Below the pieces are notes generated by a model. That model ran no database searches. It saw nothing but the letters and a program-made list of their open reading frames with translations, and was not told the origin of the DNA. From Bordetella parapertussis (GTDB taxonomy: Bacteria; Pseudomonadota; Gammaproteobacteria; Burkholderiales; SG8-41): a stretch of 25,744 nt of DNA. A program made the translations under genes and the position numbers. Below are positions 1 through 6,719 of the stretch, in pieces (position 1 is the stretch's first letter; every line of letters begins with the position of its first letter). Location of the stretch: contig CAMBSS010000046.1 of NCBI GenBank assembly GCA_945870465.1, forward strand, positions 1 to 25,744. The letters run 5' to 3'.

Positions 1-126
1 GTCTATGACCGTTACGTCACTGACAAGACGCTTTACGCGGTTCAGGAAGAAGCTAAGGCAGATCGTCGTGGGTTGTGGCACGATGACAAGCCAGTGCCGC
101 CGTGGGAGTGGCGACATCGAAAGTAG
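1..126 (+). CDS. Thermonuclease (SNase-like) family protein, C-terminal part only
   Basis: The first 126 bases read in frame 1 as the last 41 residues of a protein cut by the window edge, ending in TAG. The reading contains VQEEAKADRRGLW followed by PVPPWEWR, the usual C-terminal signature of bacterial staphylococcal-nuclease-like proteins (an alanine/arginine-rich helix, GLW, then PPWEWR). The family cleaves phosphodiester bonds in DNA or RNA, and many members are exported. The catalytic Arg/Asp/Glu residues would lie upstream and cannot be judged. The next gene starts 18 bases downstream on the same strand, so the two could share a transcript. Family assignment rests on a short but characteristic tail. 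Confidence 0.8.
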   Translation, partial: VYDRYVTDKTLYAVQEEAKADRRGLWHDDKPVPPWEWRHRK

Positions 127-144
127 ATAGGTATCGACAAGAGA

Positions 145-1410
145 ATGGCGATGAAGCTAGACCTCACGCACCTTTCCGCTAAAAACAAAAAATACAAAAA
201 GCGAGAAATAGTCGTTACAAACGGAGCTACGTTCACCGTTTTAGCAATGACAGAGAGGGAGATGCATAAGGCGTCAAGTATCCTTTATGTTCATGTTCAG
301 CGTGATACCAAGCGATGCTACATCGGTATAACCGTAATGGATGCAGGAGATCGCTGGAAAGGGGGGATTGGCTACGAAAATAATCGTCGTTTCGGACGGG
401 CCATCAAAAAGCATGGCTGGGATTCTTTCTGTTCATACGTGCTTGCGTTTGCCGATGATCGGGATGCTCTTAATAATTCAGAAATTACTACCATTTCGTT
501 TGCGGGAGGGCATAAATCCAATTTTACTTATAACTTATCTCCCGGCGGCGATATGGTTGCCGAGAACGATAAGCCGCTCGTTGGAGTATTGTTAGGAACG
601 AATCGGGAGCGTAGATTTAAGTCCGGCACTGACGCGGCACGTCAGCTTGGAATGAGTAATGCGGATATGCCGATGGCAGTGGCTCGTGGCGAGAGGACGT
701 CCGTTGCTGGTTGGTGGTTTAGGTTCGCAGATGACTTGACTGTTCAGCCGCCAAAATCTTGGGGCGAAGACCTTCGTGTTGAATCGGTCAGGCGGAAGCA
801 AGGAAAAAAAATTATTGCCATCAACTATGTGACTGGCGAGAAAAAAATATTTCAAACAACTGCAGAGGCGGGTAAGTTACTTGGGGTTCACCAGTCAGCA
901 GTTTCCATGGTGGCTAAAGGGGAGAACTTTTCCGCGAAAGGATGGTGGTTTAAGTTTGATGGAGACGCGAGAGCAGCCCCAGAAATTCACGGACAGAAAG
1001 CTGGCAGACTTAAACGGGACAAGAAGGTTTATGCCGTGCAACTTGCATCAGGCCAAAAGCGCGAATTTCGGAACTGTACTGTGGCAGATACTGAGTTAGG
1101 AATTTATAAAGGGGCTGCTGCATCTGTTGCGTCCGGAGAACGAACTTCCGCGGCAGATTGGTGGTTCTCATATGAGAACGACAAGGCCCCTCCAAAATTA
1201 TTCAAGGGCGCTTTAGTTGCAAAGGCGAGGTCGAAAGCAGTTCTTGCAGTTCATCTGGAGAACGGGCGAGAGCAGAGATTCGATAGCGCCAAGGTCGCGG
1301 CAGAGACGCTAGGTTTAAGTCGTGCTGCCATCAGCATGGTAATTAGTGGCAAAAGGAAGTCGATCAAGGGGTATATGTTTCGATTGGCCCCTGAGGTTTC
1401 CAGTCATTGA
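145..1410 (+). CDS. GIY-YIG nuclease with four NUMOD1-like DNA-binding repeats (homing-endonuclease type)
   Basis: A 421-residue protein. Residues 47-136 look like a GIY-YIG nuclease domain: ILYVH and CYIGIT stand for the two name motifs, Arg70-Trp71 supplies the conserved arginine region, a helix reads FGRAIKKHGWDSF, Glu113 in LNNSEITTISF fits the metal-binding glutamate, and YNLSPGGD ends the domain. Four related segments follow at about 145-194, 223-271, 294-343 and 366-413. Each is a short strand pair, a helix with AA..LG, then a second helix and GW/GY-F, the layout of NUMOD1-type helix-turn-helix modules found in phage and intron homing nucleases. Known members nick or cut DNA at long target sites. 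The gene is visibly richer in A/T than most of the window, suggesting transfer. ATG at 151 is an alternative start (AGAG upstream). No interrupted host gene or intron is visible. Confidence 0.8.
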   Translation: MAMKLDLTHLSAKNKKYKKREIVVTNGATFTVLAMTEREMHKASSILYVHVQRDTKRCYIGITVMDAGDRWKGGIGYENNRRFGRAIKKHGWDSFCSYVLAFADDRDALNNSEITTISFAGGHKSNFTYNLSPGGDMVAENDKPLVGVLLGTNRERRFKSGTDAARQLGMSNADMPMAVARGERTSVAGWWFRFADDLTVQPPKSWGEDLRVESVRRKQGKKIIAINYVTGEKKIFQTTAEAGKLLGVHQSAVSMVAKGENFSAKGWWFKFDGDARAAPEIHGQKAGRLKRDKKVYAVQLASGQKREFRNCTVADTELGIYKGAAASVASGERTSAADWWFSYENDKAPPKLFKGALVAKARSKAVLAVHLENGREQRFDSAKVAAETLGLSRAAISMVISGKRKSIKGYMFRLAPEVSSH

Positions 1411-1452
1411 GGGTTTTACTTCACGCTGGTCGTATAGCACGCAGCGCCAGCC

Positions 1453-1536
1453 TGACAGCACGCCGGATATGCCGCCGTCGAGATTGATGCTGGCGCCGGT
1501 GACGTAGCTCGCCATGCTCGAGGCCCGAAACACGAG
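1453..1536 (-). pseudogene. Stranded C-terminal fragment of a short-chain dehydrogenase (SDR)
   Basis: On the minus strand this stretch reads SSMASYVTGASINLDGG followed by ISGVL, the last strand and tail of a classical SDR. It closely parallels the end of the intact SDR at 5668-6441 (ASYVTGTSVNLDGG, MSGVL). The stop codon after GVL is lost, and upstream (towards 1540-1610) the frame no longer looks like SDR, so only about 28 codons survive. It lies just downstream of the dioxygenase gene on the same strand, so it may be the relic of an SDR that once belonged to that operon, or a recombination scar. The rest of the 1411-1613 gap shows nothing else recognisable. Confidence 0.65.
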
Positions 1537-1613
1537 GGGGGTGCGCGCCGAAGGCCGTGGCGACTTCGAACATTGATCCTCGGCTCCTGCCCTCTGATCG
1601 ATGTGCACATCAG

Positions 1614-2645
1614 TCAGCCCATGTAGAACGGACGACCACTGTTGCGAATCCATATACGCACTAGATGACGACGCTTAGAAGGCTCAATGTGATCCGTAAA
1701 GCCTTCACGACGATGCCCGAGCTGACGGTTGTTGACGATCTGAATCTGGCCACGTTCGAATGTAAATGACTTGCCTAGCCCCTGTGATTCCGTAATCTCA
1801 CGCAGGGCCTCAAGCGCCGCCTTTGCGGGGCCATCCATCTCTAATCCCGCCAATTCATATCCCTGCCGAATGATCCGGGGTGAGAAATTGAAAGCAATGT
1901 TTTTTCCATCGTATTCAATCATTGGCTTTTCGTGGGTAAGACTCTCACCAGGTGCGTGCTCACGCTGTCGATCGTAATAGAACGGTTGATACAGCCGCGG
2001 TAGCAAATCCGAATATCGCTCCAAGAGAATGTTGTAGACGGTTTCGAAACTTATCAGGCCGGAAATTCCTCCTTCAATTGCCGTTTGCAAGCAAAGCAAG
2101 GACACAAAGTCCGGTGGCAAATTGAATGCGTTATCGACGTGATACCCCTGCGCAGCGTTAGTTTTTGAGGACCTTACGCCATTTCCTGCTTCAGTTTGCA
2201 ACTTTGTATCCGTTACATCGTAGAGCATGGTTCCATCCCATTTCTGGGCCACGGTGACGCCGATCATACTCATCAAGACCCAGTAAAGCTTCTGGCTGGT
2301 TTCGCTGCCGAATTCATCGATTGGCAACCGGTCGATAATGGCGAATCCCATTCCCTCGTTGAGTTGCTTGCGAACGGCATTCATTAAAGAGCGGCAAGCC
2401 GGCATATCGAAATAGTCCGGTCGTAACGCTTCTGTTGGCAAAGGATTAGCGGCGAGCTCCCTTGCCACAACACGCAGCTCGTCTATGTGTCGCGTCTCAA
2501 GCGTCACCAGACCATCATGCGGAAGCATCGTTTCGGCGACCCAGGTCATGGGGCTTTCAAGCCGCCCCTTGCGCATTAATAGGCTGTCGCTTACCACCTT
2601 GCCTGGATTGTTCATCTTTGTAGAGACTCCAGAATTTGTTAGCAT
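1614..2645 (-). CDS. TauD/TfdA-family Fe(II)/2-oxoglutarate-dependent dioxygenase
   Basis: A 343-residue cytoplasmic protein. The 2-His-1-carboxylate iron triad is visible: His169-x-Asp171 in GYHVDNAF and distal His311 in NNRQLGHRREGF; Arg330 in RRHLVRIWIR fits the 2-oxoglutarate carboxylate ligand. Family members hydroxylate or oxidatively cleave small organic acids (taurine, 2,4-D, gamma-butyrobetaine and others) using O2 and 2-oxoglutarate; the substrate here cannot be told. The start was set at the ATG at 2645 because AAGGAG lies four bases upstream; an in-frame ATG at 2717 has no such site. It lies downstream of a Bug receptor gene on the same strand (147-base gap), so an exported receptor and a catabolic oxygenase probably act on related substrates. 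Codon use is more A/T-rich than in most of the window. Confidence 0.85.
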   Translation of the reverse strand: MLTNSGVSTKMNNPGKVVSDSLLMRKGRLESPMTWVAETMLPHDGLVTLETRHIDELRVVARELAANPLPTEALRPDYFDMPACRSLMNAVRKQLNEGMGFAIIDRLPIDEFGSETSQKLYWVLMSMIGVTVAQKWDGTMLYDVTDTKLQTEAGNGVRSSKTNAAQGYHVDNAFNLPPDFVSLLCLQTAIEGGISGLISFETVYNILLERYSDLLPRLYQPFYYDRQREHAPGESLTHEKPMIEYDGKNIAFNFSPRIIRQGYELAGLEMDGPAKAALEALREITESQGLGKSFTFERGQIQIVNNRQLGHRREGFTDHIEPSKRRHLVRIWIRNSGRPFYMG

Positions 2646-2792
2646 CTCGCTCCTTTTTATCTCATCAAACTTGGTAGCGCCAAAAAAACTCGGGCGGAAA
2701 TATGAAGATTTCCGCATTTACTTCTGCAATATTCCTATTCGGTATTTTTATGTGTCGCTTGCATTTCAGTGCGTGTTGACTTGATTCCACAT

Positions 2793-3770
2793 TCAATTAG
2801 AAGCTAATTTCTTAATAATATCTCTCCATTTCACATTTTCATTTTTGATGAAAACCTTAAACTCTTCAGGCGTGCTCCCCACAACTTCACTGCCTTGAGA
2901 ATTCATAGTCGCTATCAGCTCCGGATTAGCCAATATCGCGATAATGCCTTTATTCAGCATATCCACCTTTCCCTTATCGGGGTTTCCAGGTGAAACGAGC
3001 CCATTCCATGCTCCAGATTCATAGCCATTAACACCGGATTCCGCAATGGTAGGAACATTCGGTATCGCACGATTGCGACGCAGAGTAGTAACTCCTAATG
3101 CCCGCAATTTTCCGGAACGTATGTGCGGAAGTGACGGCAGAAAATTATTAAACAAAAATGAAATCTGATCTCCGAGAAGTTCCACTGTAGCAGGCCCCGA
3201 CCCCTTGTATGGCACGTGAGTTGCGGATATCCCAGCCATGGTATTAAATAATTCAGTTGTGATATGCGTGCCCGACATATGTCCTGCTGTGCCGTACGTA
3301 AGTTTTCCTGGGCTATCTTTGGCAAGTTTTATCAGATCGGCCACGGAACGCAATGAAGAAGATGATGGAATTACAAGCACGTACGGTGAGGTCGCTATTA
3401 AGCTAATGCCTGTAAAGTCTTTTACTGGATCATATGGGGCTTTTGTTGTCGCATGTGGCAGGAATGCCATGGTCGATGCAGAACCAAAAACCAGTGTATT
3501 TGCATCAGCTGGTGCGTCCAAAGCAATTTTCATGGCAATCAATCCACTTGCGCCCGCTCGGTTATCGACAACAATGGTTCTGGAAATCTGTTTAGACAAA
3601 TTCTCGGAAATCAGACGCGCCATCAAATCGACCTGCCCACCCGGAGCGAACGGCACAATAACGCGAATGGGCCTCGTCTCAGTCTGCGCTGCCGAAACCG
3701 CTGCCACTTCAATCATAAATAGTGCGCTGACGATATGGAAACCAAAGAAAGCAGACTTTATGGTTGCCAC
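2793..3770 (-). CDS. Bug/TctC-family periplasmic solute-binding receptor
   Basis: A 325-residue protein of normal family length. It has a Sec-type signal peptide (hydrophobic residues about 8-28, likely cleavage near VSAAQ), then the family hallmarks: RPIRVIVPFAPGG near residue 33, VVDNRAGASG near 67, YDPVKDFTGISLIA around 113, HVPYKG, and the C-terminal STPEEF segment. Bug proteins bind small carboxylates or amides in the periplasm, usually for a tripartite tricarboxylate transporter; no TctA/TctB membrane partner is present here. The start is a GTG at 3770, supported by AGGAGG five bases upstream. It precedes the dioxygenase gene and shares its A/T-richer composition, unlike the Bug genes further right. 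The ligand is unknown. Confidence 0.92.
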   Translation of the reverse strand: MATIKSAFFGFHIVSALFMIEVAAVSAAQTETRPIRVIVPFAPGGQVDLMARLISENLSKQISRTIVVDNRAGASGLIAMKIALDAPADANTLVFGSASTMAFLPHATTKAPYDPVKDFTGISLIATSPYVLVIPSSSSLRSVADLIKLAKDSPGKLTYGTAGHMSGTHITTELFNTMAGISATHVPYKGSGPATVELLGDQISFLFNNFLPSLPHIRSGKLRALGVTTLRRNRAIPNVPTIAESGVNGYESGAWNGLVSPGNPDKGKVDMLNKGIIAILANPELIATMNSQGSEVVGSTPEEFKVFIKNENVKWRDIIKKLASN

Positions 3771-3789
3771 GATTACCTCCTTGGATTAT

Positions 3790-3817
3790 TTAATATTCCC
3801 GAAAGACAAACACGCAA
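3790..3817 (-). promoter_or_regulatory. Candidate sigma70 promoter for the Bug-dioxygenase pair
   Basis: On the minus strand TTGCGT (3812-3817) and TATTAA (3790-3795) are separated by 16 bases, close to the sigma70 consensus. The predicted start would leave a leader of only about 13 bases carrying the AGGAGG site. It lies directly beside the end of the transposase remnant. Sequence match only; one mismatch in the spacing ideal and the short leader keep confidence low. Confidence 0.3.
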
Positions 3818-3829
3818 TTTAGGGGGGGG

Positions 3830-4090
3830 CTGGAATAGACCGCCGCAATGCTGCCGCCAGGCGTGATGATCAAGCGATGTGGGTGCAGGTAGTGTTGCGC
3901 CTGTGTGTTGTGCGGGCGTTGTTCCATCGAGGGAGCGATGCACGCGAAACGCATTGTAGTAATCGCGGAAGGCGTCCAACTTCCGCGTCAAGTCGACGCA
4001 GTTCCAAAATAACACACGGTCGAGATATTCGCGGCGAACGGTGCCGATGAGCCGTTCGATAAACGGATGCGAAACAGGGACGCAGGGAAG
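3830..4090 (-). pseudogene. Truncated DDE integrase-type transposase (IS remnant)
   Basis: The minus strand reads the C-terminal end of an integrase-core transposase: VPVSHPFIERLIGTVRREY, DLTRKLDAFRDYYNAFRVHR, SLDGTTPAQ and WRQHCGGLFQ. The Glu in FIERLIG fits the last acidic residue of the DDE triad; the two Asp-bearing segments and the N-terminal helix-turn-helix are missing, so the enzyme cannot work. The normal ending after GLFQ is replaced by an unrelated proline-rich tail read through a G8 run. Reading upstream of 4090 is open to 4183 but looks unrelated. A run of eight G (3822-3829) and a run of seven C (4109-4115) bracket the remnant. It marks the border between the A/T-richer segment and the GC-rich right side. 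Confidence 0.75.
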
Positions 4091-4186
4091 CTCAGTGGCG
4101 GATAGCTGCCCCCCCGGCCTTGGAAGCCAATAACCAAGCGGGGGTTGACGCAGGGCAGCGGCACCATCAAGCCAGTTTTGCAATAT

Positions 4187-5332
4187 TCAAGCGGTCGCCT
4201 TATTCGACATCGCGCGCTTGATCTCGTGCAACGTGCGCTCCAGGTCTTCCTCGTTATTGAAGAACGACATCGATACGCGCAAGGCGTCGTCCTTGACGTT
4301 GACGACGATCTTGCGCTTGTGCAGCCTTGCCTGTATCGCTTTCGCGTCGGGTATCATCAGGTTGACGATTTGCGCGCGTTCTTCCCACGCATCGGGCGTT
4401 TGCGTCTTGATACCTGCTTTGCGCAGCATGCCCAGAAACGTCGTCGACAATTGACGCACGCGCTCTTCGATATTGGCGATGCCGATCGATTGCAGGAACT
4501 CGGCGCCGCGCCGCATCACGCGCAGGCCGAGGAAGCTCGGATTGCCGCCTTCAAAGCGGTGCGCATCGTGCACGTAGTCAAATTGCTTGTTGGCGGCGGC
4601 GCCGACCACGCTCAGGGGCCGGATAAACGGGGTTTTCAGGTTGCGGATGAGTTCGGCGCGGCAATAAATGAGGCCGGTGCCGGTCAACCCCAGCAGGCCT
4701 TTGTGACCGCCGATGGCGACGATGTCGGCTCCCAGCGAAGACAGCGGTGCGGCGAGGACTCCCGCCGCCTGTACGCCGTCGACCACGAGCCGGATATCGC
4801 GCTCGCGGCAGATCTTGCCCAGTGCCGGCAAATCTACACGGTAGCCGTTGCCGTAGGTGACATAGGCGCAGGCGACGACGCGCGTGTGGCGGTCGATTTT
4901 TTCGAGAAAGGTGTCGAGCGTGAGGCGGCCGTCGCGATGTTCGGCAAACCGGATTTCGACCCCTTTGGACTCCCAGTGGCGCCACACCCAGATATTGTTC
5001 ACGTGCTCCATGTTGGTCAGCACGATGTTGTCGCCGGATTTCAGGTCGAAGGCGTGCGCCGCGATGTTGAGCCCTTCGGTGGTGTTTTTCATGAATGCGA
5101 GCTCGCCCGGCTGCGCGCCCAGCAATTTGGCCATCAGGCTGCGCGTGGCTTCGACGTTCTCGCCCGACCACGCGTCTTCGCCGGCGTTGTCGTAAATGTC
5201 GCGGCAGTACTCCTGCATCGCCCATTCGACGCAGCGCGGCGGGATGGTTTTGCGCGCGATGTCGAGGTAGGTCCAGTTGGCGAGAGTCGGGAATTCATTG
5301 CGCAATGCTGCCCAGTCGGGTGGTGTTTTCAT
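4187..5332 (-). CDS. Class V aminotransferase-fold PLP enzyme (cysteine desulfurase / isopenicillin-N epimerase-like)
   Basis: A 381-residue cytoplasmic protein of normal family length. The PLP site is plain: Asp185 and Gln188 in VVDGVQAAG contact the cofactor pyridine ring, and Lys211 in AIGGHKGLLGLTGTGL is the Schiff-base lysine. An N-terminal FPTL...YLD segment, TTEGLN near residue 84 and EGGNPSF near 263 are also typical of the class V group. Members act as cysteine desulfurases, epimerases, kynureninase-like lyases or transaminases; this branch without the desulfurase Cys loop cannot be assigned a substrate. No strong ribosome-binding site precedes the ATG at 5332. It follows the deleted Bug gene and SDR on the same strand (41-base gap), suggesting one catabolic operon. 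Confidence 0.85.
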   Translation of the reverse strand: MKTPPDWAALRNEFPTLANWTYLDIARKTIPPRCVEWAMQEYCRDIYDNAGEDAWSGENVEATRSLMAKLLGAQPGELAFMKNTTEGLNIAAHAFDLKSGDNIVLTNMEHVNNIWVWRHWESKGVEIRFAEHRDGRLTLDTFLEKIDRHTRVVACAYVTYGNGYRVDLPALGKICRERDIRLVVDGVQAAGVLAAPLSSLGADIVAIGGHKGLLGLTGTGLIYCRAELIRNLKTPFIRPLSVVGAAANKQFDYVHDAHRFEGGNPSFLGLRVMRRGAEFLQSIGIANIEERVRQLSTTFLGMLRKAGIKTQTPDAWEERAQIVNLMIPDAKAIQARLHKRKIVVNVKDDALRVSMSFFNNEEDLERTLHEIKRAMSNKATA

Positions 5333-5373
5333 CGGGATGGTATTTCCATAAAGTTAGTGATTGCTTGGGAAAT

Positions 5374-5663
5374 TCAGTCGGGTTTGATCTTAGCTTGTTT
5401 AATGACCTGCGCCCAGCGCGCGAGTTCGCGCTTGATGTGGGCGGCGAATTCAGCGGGCGTGCCGCCGGCCGGGTTGTCGACGACAAACTGCTGGCCAAGC
5501 GCCGCGGTGAGTTTATTGCCTATCATGCGCGCCATCGTGTCATTCCCGCCGCCAGGCGGGAAAGGCACGATAAAGCGGATCGGCTGCGCTGGATAAGTCT
5601 CTGTGCAGCTACCGTGCCGGCCAGCGATAGCGCGAAAGTTGCCAGAAATACACGGGAAATCAC
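5374..5663 (-). pseudogene. Bug/TctC receptor pseudogene with central deletion and frameshift
   Basis: Only the two ends of a Bug receptor remain. From a GTG at 5663 the minus strand reads a signal peptide (VISRVFLATFALSLAGTVAAQ). A one-base frame change follows, then YPAQPIRFIVPFPPGGG and VVDNPAGG, the normal first part of the mature protein. This joins directly to TPAEFAAHIKRELARWAQ and KIKPD, the normal C-terminus. About 230 residues of the ligand-binding fold are missing, and GGC GGC codons at the joint suggest recombination at a short match between the two GG motifs. The start lies four bases after the SDR stop codon, so it was once translationally linked to that gene. With the frameshift and no ligand pocket it should be non-functional. 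Confidence 0.85.
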
Positions 5664-5667
5664 GGGA

Positions 5668-6441
5668 TCACAGCACCCCTGACATGCCGCCGTCGAGGTT
5701 CACGCTGGTGCCGGTCACGTAGCTCGCGGCCGCGGAGCACAGGAACACGATGACATTGGCGGCTTCTGCCGCTTCGCCGAAGCGGCCGAGCGGGATCGTC
5801 TTGGAGTCTTTCGCGTAATACTCGTCGGCGCTGATGCCGGCCTTGGTGTAACGCCGCTCGTGTTGGCCGGATTTTATTTTCCCGATGCAGACCGTGTTGA
5901 CGAGGATGTTGTCGGCGGCGAATTCCTTCGACAAGGCCTTGGTCATCGCCAGGCCTGCCGCACGCGAGATGGAGGTCGGCATCGAGCCGCCCGCGGGTTG
6001 CTTGGCGTTCACAATGGTGATGTTGATGACGCGGCCGCCGCCGCGTTTTTGCATATGCGGAATGGCGAGCCGCGTGCAGCGGATCGCGCCGAATACCTTG
6101 AGCTCGATGTCTGAACGCCAGGTCTCGTCTTTGATGTCGAGGAACGCGCCGCGCGCCGAAGTGCCCGCGTTGTTGACGAGTATGTCGATGCCGCCGTACT
6201 GTTTGACGACGGCGGCGATAAATTTTTCGATATCTTCTGCCTTGCTCATGTCGGCCACCATGCCGAAGACTTCGCCGCCGGCGCTTTTGATGGCATCGAC
6301 GGTTTTCCTGATGTTTTCCGCATTGCGGGCACAGATGGCGACCTTCGCGCCTTCGCGCGCAAATTCGATGGCGGATGCCTTGCCGATACCTTCGGTGCCG
6401 CCGGTGACGATGGCGACCTTGCCTTTCAGTCCTAAATCCAT
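5668..6441 (-). CDS. Short-chain dehydrogenase/reductase (SDR) with altered active site
   Basis: A 257-residue Rossmann protein of classical SDR length. The cofactor motif TGGTEGIG is at residues 13-20, Arg39 in CARN points to NADP(H) preference, NNAG is at 90-93, and the tail is YVTGTSVNLDGGMSGVL. The catalytic region is odd: where SDRs have Ser in NISS and YxxxK, this protein reads NITI (140-143) and TSISR (156-160), so Ser, Tyr and Lys all look replaced. It may therefore be catalytically weak, use another chemistry, or serve a non-enzymatic role. The start at 6441 is chosen over an ATG at 6456 because GGGGAG lies five bases upstream. It heads a minus-strand run with the Bug pseudogene and the aminotransferase. 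Confidence 0.88.
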   Translation of the reverse strand: MDLGLKGKVAIVTGGTEGIGKASAIEFAREGAKVAICARNAENIRKTVDAIKSAGGEVFGMVADMSKAEDIEKFIAAVVKQYGGIDILVNNAGTSARGAFLDIKDETWRSDIELKVFGAIRCTRLAIPHMQKRGGGRVINITIVNAKQPAGGSMPTSISRAAGLAMTKALSKEFAADNILVNTVCIGKIKSGQHERRYTKAGISADEYYAKDSKTIPLGRFGEAAEAANVIVFLCSAAASYVTGTSVNLDGGMSGVL

Positions 6442-6719
6442 TGCTGCTCCCCCCAAAAATTAAACTTCTGCGATGATTACCTGCGTCCGGCACCCGTGAA
6501 ACTGCCGGCTTTTGCCCATTTTACGGTTCGACGCGATTGTGGCAGGCAATTCCGCGCCTGTCCGCAGCCAGACCTTCGGCCGGGCGATCGATTTGAGACG
6601 GGATTCGCCGCGAGCGTGTACGACCCCGGATTTTCGCACGAGTTGCGCGATTGCCGAAGCGCGGTTTCGAGCATACTATCGGATCAGGCGCGAGTGCCGT
6701 TGCACAGGAGAACACGATC
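6442..6719. other. Divergent intergenic region between SDR and HtrA-like gene
   Basis: This 278-base gap separates genes read away from each other, so it should hold promoters for both. The plus-strand promoter is described separately (6651-6679). For the minus strand only the GGGGAG ribosome site next to 6441 is clear; no convincing -35/-10 pair was found. Long open frames cross the gap but they resemble no protein family and lack start signals. No tRNA or small RNA structure was recognised. Confidence 0.5.
6651..6679 (+). promoter_or_regulatory. Predicted sigma70 promoter of the HtrA-like gene
   Basis: TTGCCG (6651-6656), a 17-base spacer and TACTAT (6674-6679) give a near-consensus sigma70 promoter with ideal spacing. 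The predicted transcription start near 6686 leaves a leader of about 35 bases that contains AGGAG (6706-6710) before the ATG at 6720. This promoter position also argues against an earlier in-frame start at 6651. Confidence 0.6.

Noticed and set aside
4187..5332. Naming the aminotransferase-fold gene as a cysteine desulfurase (sufS/iscS/csd).
   Set aside because: The PLP site is class V, but no catalytic Cys loop typical of desulfurases is seen and no iron-sulfur genes are nearby.
4145..5596. Long open frame of 483 codons on the plus strand across the aminotransferase gene.
   Set aside because: It is antisense to a clear class V aminotransferase, has a His/Ala/Asp-rich composition typical of reverse frames in GC-rich DNA, and shows no motif or ribosome site.
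6524..6545. GGTTCGACGC considered as a tRNA T-loop.
   Set aside because: No matching T-stem, anticodon arm or acceptor stem could be built around it.
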